64,000 bases of DNA from Ancylomarina subtilis (GTDB lineage: Bacteria; Bacteroidota; Bacteroidia; Bacteroidales; Marinifilaceae): positions 1-64,000 of the forward strand of contig NZ_SHKN01000005.1 of assembly GCF_004217115.1 (NCBI RefSeq), written 5' to 3'. The notes under the pieces are model-generated. The model saw nothing but the letters and a program-made list of their open reading frames with translations, did not search any database and had not been told where the DNA came from. Positions within the stretch are counted from its first letter, which is position 1. Each line of letters starts with the position of its first letter. This document shows positions 16,222 to 25,194 of the stretch, piece after piece. Made by a program: the position numbers and the translations under genes.

Positions 16222-19200
16222 TTATTCTTGATTTATGGAATCTTGCTTCTTTATACCTCTTTCCTGCCACATGCTATAAAGTACAGGAACTACTAACATG
16301 GTTAATACCTCAATGGTCATACCTCCAAATAGTGGAATTGCCATCGGAATCATGATATCGGAACCTTTTCCTGTTGAAGTAAGTACAGGTAAAAGTGCAA
16401 TGATGGTCGTAGCCGTCGTCATAATAGCTGGGCGAACTCTTTTTGAACCTGCGTCGATAATCAATTCCCGAACTTCCTTTACCGATTGTGCAGACTTCCT
16501 TTCTTGCAATTGCTTGATATAAGTACTAATCAAAACCCCATCGTCAGTCGCTACACCAAAGAGAGCGATAAAACCAACCCAAACGGCGACACTCAGATTA
16601 ATGGTCTGAACTTGAAACAAGTCCCGAAAATTCATTCCTCCCAAAGAAAAATCTAAGAACCATGTCTGACCGTAAAGCCAAAGCATGATAAATCCTCCTG
16701 AAAGCGCAACGATAATTCCAGAAAATATCAACGAGGTCGAAACAACCGATCGGAACTGGAAATAGAGAATCAAGAAAATAATCATTAGTGATACAGGAAC
16801 CACAATCATTAAACGCTTGGTCGCTCTAATCTGATTCTCATAATTACCTGTAAAGACATAAGAGACACCTGCTGGCAACATAAATTCACCAGATTCTAGT
16901 TTTTCATTAAGATATTTCTGAGCATTCTCTACCACATCGATTTCAGCAAAGCCTGCTTTTTTGTCGAAAATCACATAACCAACAAGAAAAGTGTTCTCTG
17001 ATTTGATCATTTGAGGCCCACGAACATAATGGAATACAACTAAATCTCCCAAAGGAATCTGAACACCTGTTGGTGTTGGAATCAAAATCTTCTTTAAAGC
17101 TTCTGGGTTATCACGGTATTCACGTGCATATCTCAATCTCACAGGAAAACGTTCACGCCCTTCAACTGTTGAGGTCAATTTCATACCACCAATGGCAGAA
17201 CTGATAACCGCTTGCATATTCTTTATGGATAAACCATAACGAGCAATGGCATCCCGGTCAATCTCCATTTCCAGATAAGGTTTCCCAACCACTCTATCTG
17301 CAAAAACAGACATGCCATTTACACCTTCCACTTGTTTAAGCAGTTTCTCTAATTCGAAGCCAACTTTTTCAATACTCTCCAAATCAGGTCCAAAAACTTT
17401 AATTCCCATTGGCGCACGCATCCCAGTCTGTAACATCACCAATCGAGTTTGAATAGGCTGCAACTTGGGAGCTGAGGTCAAACCAGGTATCGTAGCCTTA
17501 TTGATAATCTCATCCCAAATGTCATTAGGTGATTTGATTTTATCTCTCCACTGACGGAAATATTCACCGTTTTTGTCAATCACTAAGTTTTCCTTTGCAA
17601 TCAAACGGAATCCTTCTTCCTTGGGATTATAAACCGATCCATCTTTTAAAATAAAAGCGCCATCACGATCTACATTAAAACGCATTTTATGCCCATCCTC
17701 GTTTAGAATGTATTCTGATTTGTAATTAATCACATTCTCGTACATAGAGGTTGGGGCAGGATCGAGTGCAGAATTCACACGTCCCCATTTTCCCACTGCA
17801 GATTCTACTTCTGGTATGTTATTCAGTTTTTTATCAAGGATGCGAATAACCTCAAGGTTTTCTGCTATACCCGAGTGAGGCATGGTTGTAGGCATCAGTA
17901 AGAAAGACCCCTCATCCAATGATGGCATAAATTCTTTTCCAATACCTGGTAATTTTTTATCCAAGTTCTGATAAAGGGCCATTTCTTTCACAAAATTTGG
18001 TGCAAAACCAAACATCTTATCAAAACCTTGCCAGCTAGTTACACCGAATAGAACTATTAAGATTGGCAGACTCAAGAACTTCCATTTGTTACTTAAACAC
18101 CAAGTTAAAATTCTTGAGTAGAAATATACAAAGCTTGACATCAATCCTAAAATCAAAGCAACAATCAGGATAACGAACATGAAATTAGCAAACATACTGT
18201 ATTGCGCACCCATTGGCATCCAAGCCTTAGTCAGGAAGAACACAATCACCACAATTGTAATGGCAATATTGATAACATTTACTAAATATTTTTTACTCTC
18301 ATTCCATCTATCAGTCATTAAACTATTTAATCCATAGGCAGAAATCACAATGGCAATATAAAAACCTGAAAAAACTGCAATAAGCAGACCTGCTGCAATC
18401 AAAAAGATACTCCAGATTTTCTTATACTTATTTTTATCTACTCGTATTGAAAAAATTAAATGAGCCAGAGTTGGAATAATAATAAGTCCAATCAAAAGGG
18501 CTGCAAGCATGGTAAAAGTCTTTGTAAAGGCAAGGGGTCTGAAGAGTTTTCCTTCGGCTGCTTCCATAGCAAACACAGGTAGAAAACTGACGATAGTCGT
18601 TGTAAGAGCCGTAATCACAGCACCTGCAACCTCAACTGTACCTTCGTACACCACATTCAGCAATTGCTTGCCCTTGGCTCCTAGATTCTTTGGCATATCA
18701 ATATGCCTAATGATATTTTCGGTAAAGACAATCCCCACATCCACCATCACACCAATTGCAATGGCAATACCCGAAAGAGCCACAATATTGGCATCAACAC
18801 CAAACTGACGCATGGTAATAAAGGTGATTAAAACCCCAAGTGGTAATAAAGAAGAGATCAAAAATGAAGCTCGAAGATTCATAACCAAAACGATCACAAC
18901 CAGAATACTGATTAAAAGTTCCAGCGATATGGCTTCTTCAAGGGTTCCAAGCGTTTCTTTAATTAGACCAGTACGATCGTAGAAAGGTACGATGGTTACT
19001 TTCGAAACCGTTCCATCTTCTAATGTTTTAGATGGTAAACCATGTGTAATCTCAGCAATTTTTGCTTTTAAATTATCAATCGCCTCCAAAGGATTGGCTC
19101 CATAACGTGCCACAACAACACCACCAACGGCTTCTGCTCCACCCTTATCCAGACCACCACGACGAGTTGCCGGACCAAAATTGATTTTGGCAACATCCTT

Positions 19201-20028
19201 CAATCGTATCGGTACATTATTACGAACTGTAACAACTGACTTCTCAAGATCTTCAAGATTTTTTATATACCCCAAGGCTCTCACCAAATATTCAACGCGA
19301 TTGAACTCAAGGGTACGAGCACCAACATCAAGGTTACTGTTCTTTACAGCAGCCATTATCTGAGCCACATTCACACCATGTGCTCTCATGGCATGTGGAT
19401 CAATATCAATTTGATATTCCTTTACAAACCCCCCAATCGATGCGACTTCAGCGACGCCTGAGGCTGATGTTAAAGCATAACGAATTTGAAAATCCTGAAG
19501 ACTTCTCAATTCATGAGGGTCCCAGCCGCCTGCTGGATTTCCGTCTTTATCTCGACCTTCAAGTGTATACCAGTAAATTTGACCCAAAGCCGTGGCATCA
19601 GGACCTAAAGCTGGAGCAACATCATCAGGCAAAGTACCTGATTGAAGCGAGTTTAGTTTTTCTAAAATTCGGGTTCGACTCCAATAGAATTCCACTTCCT
19701 CATCAAATATGATATAGATACTTGATAAACCAAAAATGGAATTACTTCTAATGGTTTTCACACCAGGTATTCCCAGTAGTGAAGTTGTTAATGGGTAAGA
19801 TATCTGATCCTCGATATCCTGAGGCGAACGACCTGGCCATTCGGTATATACTATTTGTTGATTCTCTCCAATATCAGGAATGGCATCAACAGGAACAGGA
19901 TCATTAGGTAAAATACCTGTATCCCACCCGAACGGAGATGTTACAATACCCCAAGAAATAAAAATAGTAAGTACCAGAAATGTAACCAGTTTATTCTCGA
20001 GGAAAAAACGGATGAATTTATTCAGCAT
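16222..20028 (-). CDS. cusA: CusA/CzcA-family RND metal efflux pump
   Basis: A 1268-aa inner-membrane proton-driven pump of the heavy-metal-efflux RND family. It has the N-terminal TM1, the porter domain with DPVPVDAIPDIGENQ and the EWPGRSPQDIEDQI segment, and TM4 with GVMVDVGIVFTEN, whose Asp and Glu belong to the proton relay. It repeats this in the second half (GVATDDGVLIS). It is about 200 residues longer than E. coli CusA because of additional membrane helices after TM6 (about 520-680) and an insert near 790-850 (RFNVDRDGAFILKDGS). This long form is common in Bacteroidota. Its neighbours are the channel and CusB downstream and the HYC_CC_PP protein upstream. Confidence 0.95.
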   Translation of the reverse strand: MLNKFIRFFLENKLVTFLVLTIFISWGIVTSPFGWDTGILPNDPVPVDAIPDIGENQQIVYTEWPGRSPQDIEDQISYPLTTSLLGIPGVKTIRSNSIFGLSSIYIIFDEEVEFYWSRTRILEKLNSLQSGTLPDDVAPALGPDATALGQIYWYTLEGRDKDGNPAGGWDPHELRSLQDFQIRYALTSASGVAEVASIGGFVKEYQIDIDPHAMRAHGVNVAQIMAAVKNSNLDVGARTLEFNRVEYLVRALGYIKNLEDLEKSVVTVRNNVPIRLKDVAKINFGPATRRGGLDKGGAEAVGGVVVARYGANPLEAIDNLKAKIAEITHGLPSKTLEDGTVSKVTIVPFYDRTGLIKETLGTLEEAISLELLISILVVIVLVMNLRASFLISSLLPLGVLITFITMRQFGVDANIVALSGIAIAIGVMVDVGIVFTENIIRHIDMPKNLGAKGKQLLNVVYEGTVEVAGAVITALTTTIVSFLPVFAMEAAEGKLFRPLAFTKTFTMLAALLIGLIIIPTLAHLIFSIRVDKNKYKKIWSIFLIAAGLLIAVFSGFYIAIVISAYGLNSLMTDRWNESKKYLVNVINIAITIVVIVFFLTKAWMPMGAQYSMFANFMFVILIVALILGLMSSFVYFYSRILTWCLSNKWKFLSLPILIVLFGVTSWQGFDKMFGFAPNFVKEMALYQNLDKKLPGIGKEFMPSLDEGSFLLMPTTMPHSGIAENLEVIRILDKKLNNIPEVESAVGKWGRVNSALDPAPTSMYENVINYKSEYILNEDGHKMRFNVDRDGAFILKDGSVYNPKEEGFRLIAKENLVIDKNGEYFRQWRDKIKSPNDIWDEIINKATIPGLTSAPKLQPIQTRLVMLQTGMRAPMGIKVFGPDLESIEKVGFELEKLLKQVEGVNGMSVFADRVVGKPYLEMEIDRDAIARYGLSIKNMQAVISSAIGGMKLTSTVEGRERFPVRLRYAREYRDNPEALKKILIPTPTGVQIPLGDLVVFHYVRGPQMIKSENTFLVGYVIFDKKAGFAEIDVVENAQKYLNEKLESGEFMLPAGVSYVFTGNYENQIRATKRLMIVVPVSLMIIFLILYFQFRSVVSTSLIFSGIIVALSGGFIMLWLYGQTWFLDFSLGGMNFRDLFQVQTINLSVAVWVGFIALFGVATDDGVLISTYIKQLQERKSAQSVKEVRELIIDAGSKRVRPAIMTTATTIIALLPVLTSTGKGSDIMIPMAIPLFGGMTIEVLTMLVVPVLYSMWQERGIKKQDSINQE

Positions 20029-20126
20029 AGTTATTCAATTATGATTTATTACTCAACTATAAATTACATTACATATCAACAAGATAGCTAAATCTAGTTA
20101 ACATATAGATAAAATTGAATGATAAA

Positions 20127-20495
20127 TCACAGTAAATAAGTCTGCAAACTTGAAAGTATGGTTTGAATTTTGGGTGGCGGAATAGTGTTTCTCAAAGAAT
20201 ACACTTTAGCCTTAATTGGATCTTCTACCTTAATTAGCTCAATTAAAATTGGCAATACAATTTCAAATTGAGTAAAATCAAAGGAATATGATGAAATTGA
20301 AAAATCATTTTCAATTTTAATCGTATAAGCCTCGTCATGGCAACATCCTTCAGGATTTTCACAACAAGATTGAGTTACTGATAAAAAAGACACATCTTTT
20401 ACATTACCTCCACAATAATGTGCGGAAAAAGTCATACCTGTTGTAAGAACAAATATTACTAAGGTTAATAATGTATGTGTGATTTTTTTTAACAT
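20127..20495 (-). CDS. HYC_CC_PP family small secreted protein
   Basis: A 122-aa protein with an N-terminal signal or anchor (about 5-25) and the family's three signatures in order: HYCGG (about 27), a Cys-Cys pair in QSCCENPEGCCHDE, and a C-terminal Pro-Pro (NTIPPPK). The family occurs in Bacteroidota next to Cu/Zn efflux genes, and its function is not established. The Cys and His clusters suggest metal binding in the periplasm. It is first in the cus transcription unit, directly downstream of a TTTAGACAAGCT motif. Confidence 0.88.
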   Translation of the reverse strand: MLKKITHTLLTLVIFVLTTGMTFSAHYCGGNVKDVSFLSVTQSCCENPEGCCHDEAYTIKIENDFSISSYSFDFTQFEIVLPILIELIKVEDPIKAKVYSLRNTIPPPKIQTILSSLQTYLL

Positions 20496-20527
20496 CAGAA
20501 TAATTTATAACACAAAACTAGAAAATG

Positions 20528-20539
20528 TTTAGACAAGCT
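20528..20539. promoter_or_regulatory. Candidate regulator-binding motif, cus side
   Basis: TTTAGACAAGCT lies 33 bases upstream of the HYC_CC_PP/cusA unit. An identical 12-mer occurs upstream of the AraC regulator gene at 21243-21254. Sharing between a regulator and its adjacent operon suggests an operator (inference). Confidence 0.5.
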
Positions 20540-20587
20540 ATGTGTATAATTTTATAAAAAATGTATACAATTTTAAACGTACAGTTA

Positions 20588-21160
20588 TTAAATTTCATTA
20601 ATTGGGCTTCGTCCAATATTCTTATTTTTACTAAACTCGCTTGGTGTTAATCCAGTTATAGATTTAAACTGTCTAGAAAAATGCTGACTTGAACTGTAAT
20701 TTAACTGATATGCAATCTCACTTATATTTAACTCTTGATATAGAAGTAATTCTTTTGCTTTTTCTATCTTCTGGAGAATCAAATATTTTTCGATTGTATG
20801 TCCTTCAATCTCTGAAAACAGCTTGCTTAAAGAGGCATAATTATGCCCTATCATTTTAGGAAGATGCTCAGTTAAATGTCCAATTTTTTCAGGTTGATCT
20901 TGATAGTGAACAATTTTTATAATTTCATTTTTGATCTGTTCTATCAATTGTGTTTTTTTATCACTCAAAAGCTCAAATCCTATCTCCTCTAATGCCATTT
21001 GAAGCTTTAAGATTTGTTCTTCGTTTAAAGCGTAGTTCAATTTAACAGAACCTAATTCCACATCAATATAATGCAGGTTTAATTTCTCAAAAACCGTCTT
21101 AACTGCCATGATGCATCTAGGACACACCATATTTTTAATGTTGATTTTACATTGTTCCAT
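20588..21160 (-). CDS. HMA-AraC fusion transcriptional regulator
   Basis: A 190-aa regulator. Residues 1-65 form an HMA-like domain with the metal loop MVCPRCIMAV, so it can sense a thiophilic metal, probably copper. Residues about 85-180 are an AraC/XylS DNA-binding domain with two helix-turn-helix units (ISEIAYQLNYSSSQHFSRQFK and ITGLTPSEFSK). It is shorter than standard AraC proteins, with the sensor domain replaced by HMA. It is encoded just upstream of the cus genes on the same strand and is likely to activate them when metal binds. Confidence 0.9.
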   Translation of the reverse strand: MEQCKINIKNMVCPRCIMAVKTVFEKLNLHYIDVELGSVKLNYALNEEQILKLQMALEEIGFELLSDKKTQLIEQIKNEIIKIVHYQDQPEKIGHLTEHLPKMIGHNYASLSKLFSEIEGHTIEKYLILQKIEKAKELLLYQELNISEIAYQLNYSSSQHFSRQFKSITGLTPSEFSKNKNIGRSPINEI

Positions 21161-21242
21161 ACAGTAAATTTAAAATGTGTTATACCATTTTATGCAAATT
21201 TCCACAAAAAGGTATTTCAAAAGAAACAAAATAAGGAAACTA

Positions 21243-21254
21243 TTTAGACAAGCT
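21243..21254. promoter_or_regulatory. Candidate regulator-binding motif, araC side
   Basis: A second exact copy of TTTAGACAAGCT, 83 bases upstream of the HMA-AraC start. This would fit autoregulation. Confidence 0.5.
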
Positions 21255-21340
21255 CACATTGATAATAGAATAATTTAAATTTTCTATTCTTTAATAGTTG
21301 TTCTGTTCAAAAATGATTTATACTTCATGATATAAAAAAA

Positions 21341-21363
21341 CACCCTTAATAAATTTAAGAGTG
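21341..21363 (-). terminator. Terminator after the Met/His-rich ORF
   Basis: Stem CACTCTTAA / TTAAGGGTG (one mismatch) read on the minus strand and followed by seven T residues. It is 29 bases past the stop of the 21392-21745 frame. Confidence 0.75.
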
Positions 21364-21391
21364 ATTTCTTTTTATGAATTAATCCCTTGAT

Positions 21392-21745
21392 TTACATGTC
21401 TGTTTGCTGTCTTAATCCCTGGAATTGAAAATCTCTGATTTTTCCCTTAATAGTGTAATCGAATGTCTGGTTTCTCATACCAAAACCTCCAAAGTGTAAA
21501 TCATCAGAAGCATGTTCTTCATTCATGTGGTTCATCCACTCTGAGTGGCCAGTGCTTGTTCCACCCATCATTCCACCGTTTGAACTACCACTTCCCATCA
21601 TATGGCCATACATCTCTTCGAAAGCAGCGTCGTCATGACACAGCATAATACTATCGTTATTCTGAAAATAATTCATAGTAAATGTGGTATCCAATTCACT
21701 ACCAAAACAATGAATTTCGACCTGTCCATTACCCAACTCGCTCAC
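21392..21745 (-). pseudogene. Met/His-rich metal-binding protein, probably 5'-truncated
   Basis: An open frame of 117 codons from a GTG at 21745, open upstream without a better start to about 21829. It is rich in Met, His and Gly: HDDAAFEEMYGHMMGS, SSNGGMMGG, HSEWMNHMNEEH. That composition is typical of periplasmic copper-binding proteins. No signal peptide is present, and the frame is closed by a TAA exactly where a 90-bp repeat begins (copy A), so the 5' part was probably lost. It has its own terminator. Alternatively it is a short cytosolic metal buffer from the GTG. Confidence 0.55.
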
Positions 21746-21827
21746 AACCGCTGTTCCATCCTGACTTGCATCAGATGTATTATTAGACGTACTTTTTAAT
21801 CCATCTTTATAAGAAGGACATACGAGG

Positions 21828-21948
21828 ATTTAGACTGTAGTCCCAACAGAACCCCGACAAAAAGAATTTAAGCTCTGTTTATTAACGACTTATGGGATTA
21901 AAAACATTTTAACGTCCCCTTATTTGTCACCCTTAGAAATTTAGACTG
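21828..21948. repeat. 90-bp repeat copy A with 10-bp flanking direct repeats
   Basis: The unit 21842-21931 starts CCCAACAGAACCC and ends CCTTATTTGTCACC. It aligns without gaps to 25022-25111 (about 59 of 90 identical by hand; both ends strongly conserved). It is bordered by ATTTAGACTG at 21828-21837 and again at 21939-21948, which looks like a target-site duplication. It is possibly a MITE-like or IS-derived remnant. Confidence 0.5.
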
Positions 21949-22131
21949 ACTATTGAACTCAATTAGTATTAACGGTTGGTGGTATGAACAGTTTGACTTC
22001 CCTCGGCACAACCGTTTTCAATTTTCACTAAACTTGATTAAAAGCTATGACCTAAGCAAACCACAGCACGCCAAATTATTTTAACGCGTGTTAGTAAAAG
22101 TTTTTATTCAATTTCGTAACTGCTAATTAAG
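21949..22131. other. Intergenic stretch with inverted repeat
   Basis: There is no gene. An 8-bp inverted repeat AACGGTTG (21971-21978) / CAACCGTT (22019-22026) and a smaller CACGC/GCGTG stem near 22068-22090 are visible. Confidence 0.35.
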
Positions 22132-22503
22132 TTATTCTTTGATATATATCTTCCCACAATTTTGAGCATAATTACTACCCCATTCACTTAGCGATTTTAT
22201 AATTGGGATTACAGATCTTCCTAAATCACTAAGCGAATACTCCACTTTTGGTGGAACTTGGGGATATACTTTCCGATAAATAAACCCGTGTTTTTCCATT
22301 TCTCTTAATTCTTTAGTAAGCATACGTTGGGAGATGCTCGGAATAGCTTTTTCTAATTCGTTAAAGCGCAAAGTATCATTTCCAATTAAATGCCATAAAA
22401 TAATCCCTTTCCATTTTCCAGAAATCATAGATAAGGTTAACTCAATTGGGCAATTGTAGTACTCACCCTTTACTTCAATAAAATATTTCAGTTTAGCCTT
22501 CAT
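22132..22503 (-). CDS. HxlR-family transcriptional regulator
   Basis: A 123-aa winged-helix regulator. The family signature is present: a single Cys near the N-terminus (EYYNCPIELTLSMISGKWKG), the SGKW...ILWHL helix, RFNELEKAIPSISQRMLTKELREME recognition region, and the PPKVEYSLSDLG wing. HxlR proteins often sense aldehydes, quinones or oxidants through the conserved Cys. It is divergent from the quinone oxidoreductase gene with only 128 bases between, the usual arrangement for direct control of that gene. Confidence 0.92.
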   Translation of the reverse strand: MKAKLKYFIEVKGEYYNCPIELTLSMISGKWKGIILWHLIGNDTLRFNELEKAIPSISQRMLTKELREMEKHGFIYRKVYPQVPPKVEYSLSDLGRSVIPIIKSLSEWGSNYAQNCGKIYIKE

Positions 22504-22631
22504 AGCTGCAAAGATAATAAAGACGCCTATACTTACCTAACTGGTGGTACATCACAAAACTGTAAGTACTTGTTTGGAGGTTGGGTGATCCATACCTTTG
22601 TTGTGTAATAAATGGAAATTAATTTAAAGTT

Positions 22632-23621
22632 ATGAAAGCAGTTGTTATAGAAAGTTATGGAGATCATACACAGTTTCTGGTAAGAGAAGTATCTAATCCC
22701 GAAATTACTGATGATCAAGTTTTAGTTAAAGTGGAGGGTACAAATATTAATCCTTCTGATTTGATGATTCGAAAAGGCTTACTTCCTTTTATACAGGAAT
22801 TTCCTGCCATATTACATACGGATGTAGTTGGTGAAGTTGTAAAAATCGGAAATAATGTAGAAAAATTTAAAGTTGGACAAAGAGTTATTGGTTTTGCAGG
22901 GGTCCTTAGCGGACGACAAGGTGCATTAGCCGACTTAATGGCTATAGACGAAACATTGCTTGCATCTGCTCCTGATCATTTGAGTTTGATGGAACTGGCC
23001 GCCTTACCAATGATTAGCGTAACTGCATGGGAAGCTGTTGTTGATAAAGCAAAATTACAAAAAGGAGAAACTGTCCTAATTCATGGTGGAGTAGGTGGAG
23101 TTGGGTCTATTGCGGTACAAATTGCAAAATCGTTGGGAGCAAAGGTTTATACTACTGTTGGGAACGATAAAGATGTTGAGTTAGCATTGCAATTGGGAGC
23201 TGATTTCGCCATTAACTATAAAAGCAAATTAGTAAGCGATTATGTGAATGAATATACATCAGGCAAGGGCTTTGATGTTGTTATTGACACAGTGGGAGGA
23301 CCCAATTTTGATATATCTCTTAAAGCTACAGCTTTATACGGACGCTTAGTTTCGACTTACTTATGGGATAAAGTTGATTTATCGGAAGCTGCTCAGAAAA
23401 GTATTAGCGTATTTCCTATTAATATATGGATACCAATGATGGCTAATATTCGACTTGATTATCATAGCTCCATTCTTGAAGAAATTGGCAAGTTGGTTAC
23501 TTCAAACCAATTGAGACCATTAGTAAATAGTAAAGTATTTAATTTTAATGAGGTGGCAGAGGCTCATCAATTTGCTGAATCTAAAACTGAAATTGGGAAA
23601 GTAGTATTGTTAAATAACTGA
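22632..23621 (+). CDS. NADPH-dependent quinone oxidoreductase, MDR family
   Basis: A 329-aa medium-chain dehydrogenase/reductase without catalytic zinc (quinone-oxidoreductase branch). It has an N-terminal GroES-like fold, then the nucleotide-binding motif HGGVGGVGSIAVQIAKSLGA (about 148-167) and a GADFAINYKS segment that follows the cofactor-binding strand. It would reduce quinones or activated alkenes using NADPH. It is divergently transcribed from an HxlR regulator and followed by a strong hairpin terminator, so it is a single-gene unit. Substrate unknown. Confidence 0.9.
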   Translation: MKAVVIESYGDHTQFLVREVSNPEITDDQVLVKVEGTNINPSDLMIRKGLLPFIQEFPAILHTDVVGEVVKIGNNVEKFKVGQRVIGFAGVLSGRQGALADLMAIDETLLASAPDHLSLMELAALPMISVTAWEAVVDKAKLQKGETVLIHGGVGGVGSIAVQIAKSLGAKVYTTVGNDKDVELALQLGADFAINYKSKLVSDYVNEYTSGKGFDVVIDTVGGPNFDISLKATALYGRLVSTYLWDKVDLSEAAQKSISVFPINIWIPMMANIRLDYHSSILEEIGKLVTSNQLRPLVNSKVFNFNEVAEAHQFAESKTEIGKVVLLNN

Positions 23622-23637
23622 TTTGAGAGAGAATATA

Positions 23638-23662
23638 AACCCATGATTTAATATCATGGGTT
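23638..23662 (+). terminator. Terminator after the quinone oxidoreductase
   Basis: Stem AACCCATGAT / ATCATGGGTT with a 5-base AT-rich loop, then TATATTTCG. It lies 16 bases past the stop codon. Confidence 0.75.
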
Positions 23663-23741
23663 ATATTTCGCAATAACTATTACAGTTTAAAAAAGATTAA
23701 TCAATACCTTTTGCGCTACCATTAGGTTTAACTTTTAAATT

Positions 23742-24782
23742 ATGAATAATTTAAAACAAACATTAGCTTCAATCATATTGTTTTGTGTATGTTCCTTATT
23801 GGTAAATAACATATCAGCTCAGAATAATCAAACTAAGTCTTTACGTTTTACAAAAAACGAAACAGGAAAGCATGAGTATGCTAACATTGCTAATCTGCCT
23901 TCTACTTTTGGTGTAGGTGAGTTTACACTTGAAATGTGGATTAAACCAGATAACTCATTTCCAGTTGGGCCGACTCCTTGGCCACAAGATCCATTCCCAT
24001 TAAAGCAGGAAGATGTTAATCAATGGGCCAAAAACGAAGATCAATTAACTAATTGGTCAAACTCCAGCGAAGAGCCTTATTCTTCGACTGGTTGGTGGTG
24101 GCATGGTAATTGGCTTCTAGATGGTTTTTCAAGAAATTATGGAGATAGAGATGGAAGTTTTGCCTTACAATTTTATGGTGGAGGAAGACTAAGATGGCTC
24201 TTTGATGACGGTACAGGTCCAAGTGCCGACAAAGGTTATGTATATTCTGTGGGTGTATATCCTGCAACAGAAACACCTTCTCTTTTAGATGGGAAGTGGC
24301 ATAATATTCAATGTGTTAGAAGATGGATTGGAAAGTCTGAAGCACAATTGGAATTATGGGTTGATGGAAAGATTATTGATAAAAAGGTGATTCCAACTCG
24401 TGTAGATATGCAAAAACAATTTTGGAATGATTGGGGAGTTGGAAACCCTCCTGGTCTTAAAGGGTGGCTTATTGGAGGAGAAGAACAGGCTTCTAGTGGC
24501 GTTCTTGTTGATTATTATTGGCATCAATTTGAAGACTACAAAGGTTTAGTGGATGAACTTCGTTTCTGGAACAAGGCAAAATCACAAGATGAATTGCAAA
24601 AACATTGGAATAAAGCAATCACAAAGAACATTTTTGGATTGGTTGGATATTATTCCTTTGAGAATATCAACATTCCTAGCAATTATCTTATAAAAGATAA
24701 AATTGAAGAAAATAAAGCAATAATGTCACTACATAAATTTGATTTACAAAATTTATCAAATGAAAATGCACCGATTAAATAA
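23742..24782 (+). CDS. Secreted LamG-domain (concanavalin-like) protein
   Basis: A 346-aa exported protein. A signal peptide (about 1-26, ...NNISAQ) is followed by one LamG/concanavalin-like beta-sandwich, from SLRFTKNETGKHEYANI to about residue 325. The core strands FTLEMWIKPD, GKWHNIQCVRRW, LELWVDGK and GLVDELRFWNKAKS are typical of Laminin_G_3 domains. It would bind carbohydrate or protein at the cell surface. It has no enzyme domain and no type IX sorting tail. It stands alone between terminators inside the 3.1-kb segment flanked by 90-bp repeats. Confidence 0.85.
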   Translation: MNNLKQTLASIILFCVCSLLVNNISAQNNQTKSLRFTKNETGKHEYANIANLPSTFGVGEFTLEMWIKPDNSFPVGPTPWPQDPFPLKQEDVNQWAKNEDQLTNWSNSSEEPYSSTGWWWHGNWLLDGFSRNYGDRDGSFALQFYGGGRLRWLFDDGTGPSADKGYVYSVGVYPATETPSLLDGKWHNIQCVRRWIGKSEAQLELWVDGKIIDKKVIPTRVDMQKQFWNDWGVGNPPGLKGWLIGGEEQASSGVLVDYYWHQFEDYKGLVDELRFWNKAKSQDELQKHWNKAITKNIFGLVGYYSFENINIPSNYLIKDKIEENKAIMSLHKFDLQNLSNENAPIK

Positions 24783-24981
24783 TTTACATTCCGTAATGTG
24801 TTATGGATATATTGGGTTTTATACCCCCTTTAAATATTTCGGTGAAATTATATTAATATATCTATTCTCTACTAAATTTTCGTCTTTCCTTTTCCATAAT
24901 CCAAGATATAAAATATTTAAATCTCTATATCTTAAGTCACTGTCCACGTAAATGGAGCAACTTCAATGACCTAAATACAAA

Positions 24982-25014
24982 TAATCCTCCTAAGCATACA
25001 CTTAAGAGGATTAT
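24982..25014. terminator. Hairpin next to repeat B
   Basis: Stem TAATCCTCCTAAG / CTTAAGAGGATTA, one mismatch, loop CATACA. It is 200 bases past the LamG gene, so it may end its transcript or belong to the adjoining repeat element. Confidence 0.55.
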
Positions 25015-25021
25015 ATGTGAC

Positions 25022-25111
25022 CCCAACAGAACCCAAAACGAAAAACATTAAACTTTGGAAACTAGCATATTAGTGGTGATTTAGCGTTTTAATGTACCCT
25101 TATTTGGCACC
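25022..25111. repeat. 90-bp repeat copy B
   Basis: It starts CCCAACAGAACCC and ends CCTTATTTGGCACC, matching copy A (21842-21931) in the same orientation and length, with diverged middles. No flanking direct repeat is evident here. The two copies bracket the HxlR-oxidoreductase-LamG segment. Confidence 0.55.
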
Positions 25112-25194
25112 TCTGTAAATATTATTTGTTCATTAGGACTGGGCTGTCAATCTAATAATTATTTTAAAGCCTATGAGATTCGATTATTTCATAA

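Larger units (their letters stand above)
24783..25194. other. Intergenic region with terminator and repeat B
   Basis: A 412-bp gap between convergent genes. The first 200 bases hold nothing I can support. Then come a hairpin (24982-25014) and the 90-bp repeat copy B (25022-25111). Confidence 0.5.

Noticed and set aside
22061-22100. Possible integron attC-like sequence (TTAACGCGTGTTAG)
   Set aside because: No paired simple sites or integron integrase; only a short CACGC/GCGTG stem is present.
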